From Flavobacteriales bacterium UBA7666 (GTDB lineage Bacteria > Bacteroidota > Bacteroidia > Flavobacteriales_D > Crocinitomicaceae), in contig DLHO01000027.1 of the NCBI GenBank assembly GCA_002483265.1, forward strand, positions 186,001 through 250,000: a stretch of 64,000 bases of DNA, given 5' to 3'. The notes beneath the pieces are model-generated. The model was not told the DNA's origin and did not search any database. It saw only the letters and a list, made by a program, of their open reading frames with translations. Shown in pieces: positions 62,417-64,000 of the stretch. Each line of letters opens with the position of its first letter. Positions within the stretch are counted from its first letter, which is position 1. The translations under genes and the position numbers were made by a program.

Positions 62417-62980
62417 ATGAAATATCTGTTTGTAGGTTTAGGAAACCCGGGTTCGAAATATGAGGAAACGCGCCACAATATTGGTTTTAAAGTCCTTGAA
62501 GCCTTGGCTAAAGAATTGGGAGGAACATTTTCCCTGCAAAAAACAGCTGAAGTTGCTGAGGTGAAATTCAAAGGAAGAACCCTTGTTTTGGTGAAACCTA
62601 CTACCTACATGAATCTTTCAGGAAAAGCAGTGAATTATTACCTGCAGCAAGAGAAAATTCCGAAAGAGAATTTGGTCGTTGTGACGGATGATCTTGCACT
62701 TCCTTTCGGAAAATTACGCATGAAAGGAAAAGGATCTGATGGCGGACACAATGGATTGAAAGACATTCAGGCGACACTCAATACCGCAGAATACTGTCGT
62801 TTGCGCTTTGGAGTTGGTGCAGATTTTCATAAAGGGCAACAAGTTGATTATGTTTTGGGTGAATGGGGTGCAGAAGAACGTGAAACTCTGAATGAGCGAA
62901 TCGCTGTTGCAACTGAGTTTTTGAAGAGTTTTGCTGCTATAGGAATTCAATTAACCATGACAAATTGGAACGGTAAATAG
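62417..62980 (+). CDS. pth: peptidyl-tRNA hydrolase
   Basis: Cleaves peptidyl-tRNA that falls off ribosomes. The 187 residues contain LFVGLGNPGSKYEETRHNIG (catalytic His in R-H-N-I-G), KPTTYMNLSGKAV, VVTDDLALPFGKLRMK and SDGGHNGLKDI, all family signatures. Length is normal. It is monocistronic by its own promoter. Confidence 0.97.
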   Translation: MKYLFVGLGNPGSKYEETRHNIGFKVLEALAKELGGTFSLQKTAEVAEVKFKGRTLVLVKPTTYMNLSGKAVNYYLQQEKIPKENLVVVTDDLALPFGKLRMKGKGSDGGHNGLKDIQATLNTAEYCRLRFGVGADFHKGQQVDYVLGEWGAEERETLNERIAVATEFLKSFAAIGIQLTMTNWNGK

Positions 62981-63067
62981 CCGTTGATAATCAGTGCATT
63001 AACTTCGTTTTCAATGTTAAATCTTCTCAATTCGTCTTTTTTGGCTATTTTCAATTGAAACTATCAA

Positions 63068-63075
63068 TATATTTG
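63068..63075 (+). promoter_or_regulatory. -7 promoter element (TATATTTG)
   Basis: Perfect TAnnTTTG, 35 nt before the desaturase ATG, with a TTTG 24 nt upstream (63040-63043). Confidence 0.5.
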
Positions 63076-63110
63076 TGTGTGCAAATAAATACCATTTGCA
63101 GAATGAAACT

Positions 63111-64000
63111 ATGCAATACATACGACTCACAAGGAGTGATGACTTTACAAAGAAGCTCTCCCAACAAGTAGATGAATATCTGAAAAGAAATAATCTAAAA
63201 CGCTATGGTAACTGGCGAATGCTCTTAAAAGTTCCGTTAATGTTCTCTTTATTTTTACTTCCTTATTTTCTAATGGTTTTCGGAGTAATTGAGAATCATT
63301 GGCTGATGTTCTTCATGACCATTATTATGGGTGTAGGAATGGCCGGAATTGGACTTTCTATTATGCACGATGCAAATCATGGTGCTTTCTCAAAATACAA
63401 ATGGGTAAATAAAATCATGAGTTTCTCTATGGAGATGCTTGGAGGATTTAGTCTGAATTGGCGTATTCAACACAACGTATTACATCATAGTTTTACGAAT
63501 GTGCACGATATGGATGAAGACATCGATTCAATTGGATTGTTGCGGTTTTCACCCAATATGCCTCACAAAAAAGTACATCGTTTTCAGGTGTTTTATGCTT
63601 GGTTCTTTTATGGTTTGATGACTTTGTCCTGGATGACAAGTAAAGATTTCATACAATTGAGCCGTTACAGCAAAGAAGGATTGTTAAAATCTCAAGACAT
63701 TACCTTCCGAAAAGCGTTAACTCAATTAATCGTTTCAAAATTTTTATACTACATATATATCATCGCAATTCCATTATTTGTAATGGACATAAGTTGGTGG
63801 CAAGTACTGATCGGATTTGCTGTAATGCATTTCATTTGTGGAAGTATTTTGGCTTTTGTTTTCCAGGTGGCACACGTGATGCCTGAAACAGAATTCATGA
63901 CCAAAGATTGTTATACGGAAAAGAATGATGATATCTCGTGGGCAAAACATCAATTGATGACAACTGCTAATTTTGAGAACTGGAATCCATTATTGACTTG
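63111..64000 (+). CDS. fatty acid desaturase, N-terminal part
   Basis: A membrane-bound non-haem iron desaturase, cut by the end of the window after 296 codons. It begins MQYIRLTRSDDFTKKLSQQV and has a transmembrane pair (about 45-85) before the first histidine box HDANHG and the second HNVLHHSF; the third (H-x-x-H-H) would lie past the end. The layout fits acyl-lipid desaturases, which set membrane unsaturation. Its reading frame shows no stop to the end. Confidence 0.93.
   Translation, partial: MQYIRLTRSDDFTKKLSQQVDEYLKRNNLKRYGNWRMLLKVPLMFSLFLLPYFLMVFGVIENHWLMFFMTIIMGVGMAGIGLSIMHDANHGAFSKYKWVNKIMSFSMEMLGGFSLNWRIQHNVLHHSFTNVHDMDEDIDSIGLLRFSPNMPHKKVHRFQVFYAWFFYGLMTLSWMTSKDFIQLSRYSKEGLLKSQDITFRKALTQLIVSKFLYYIYIIAIPLFVMDISWWQVLIGFAVMHFICGSILAFVFQVAHVMPETEFMTKDCYTEKNDDISWAKHQLMTTANFENWNPLLT

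Noticed and set aside
1..64000. rRNA, tRNA, insertion sequences, prophage or integrase genes
   Set aside because: Looked for in the gaps and among the proteins; none was seen.

Overview
This window looks like a chromosomal segment of a Bacteroidota bacterium, most likely of the order Flavobacteriales and perhaps close to Fluviicola (Crocinitomicaceae). The signs are low G+C, TAnnTTTG-type -7 promoter elements with few Shine-Dalgarno sequences, secreted proteins with type IX secretion (T9SS) tails of both type A and type B, two-component regulator propeller and LytS/LytTR pairs, and the Bacteroidetes forms of LeuS, LspA and the DksA-like protein. The taxonomic placement comes from protein style, not from a database search. 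I see no rRNA, tRNA, CRISPR array, prophage or insertion sequence.

Layout: 1-12950 holds the end of gmk, nadD, a SNF2 helicase, a membrane glycosyltransferase-like protein, an AddB-like nuclease and a small minus-strand operon (beta-propeller protein, HAD phosphatase, DUF3109). 13212-24196 holds tryptophan dioxygenase, a DUF3108 protein, an imelysin/di-haem oxidoreductase lipoprotein pair, an OmpA protein, a large T9SS-exported subtilisin and two membrane proteins. 24435-36187 is a regulatory and surface-protein cluster: ECF sigma factor, a very large anti-sigma-like protein with DsbD-N and TonB-C domains, a propeller histidine kinase with its LytTR regulator, and three secreted proteins. 36332-43009 holds leuS and a second LytS/LytTR pair with TPR repeats. 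43457-50145 holds small conserved proteins, an OmpA-type outer membrane protein, lepA and secreted proteins. 50296-64000 holds a bestrophin, Wzz- and Wzy-like polysaccharide proteins, ribE, a MopE-repeat T9SS protein, rsmA, a dksA-like gene, lspA, kdsB, pth and a truncated fatty acid desaturase.

The most interesting signal is regulatory. The three secreted-protein genes after the propeller kinase/LytTR pair (31928, 32980, 34655) each carry two TTnACAAA-like octamers exactly 21 bp apart, ending 29-30 nt before a -7 element. This is the geometry expected of a LytTR-activated promoter, so kinase, regulator, operators and targets may all lie together. Two of the targets are paralogues with no function I can recognise.

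The window is also rich in small structured repeats. An 87-nt double-hairpin palindromic element sits in frame inside the leuS editing domain. A ~105-nt dispersed repeat occurs twice with compensating base changes in its stems; one copy supplies the stop codon of the AddB-like nuclease and appears to remove its last iron-sulfur cysteine. Three near-identical GTAGGGGCG palindromes act as likely terminators. A (GTAATTC)11 heptamer tract separates two convergent genes. Several genes have TAnnTTTG only 4-5 nt before ATG, which predicts leaderless transcripts.
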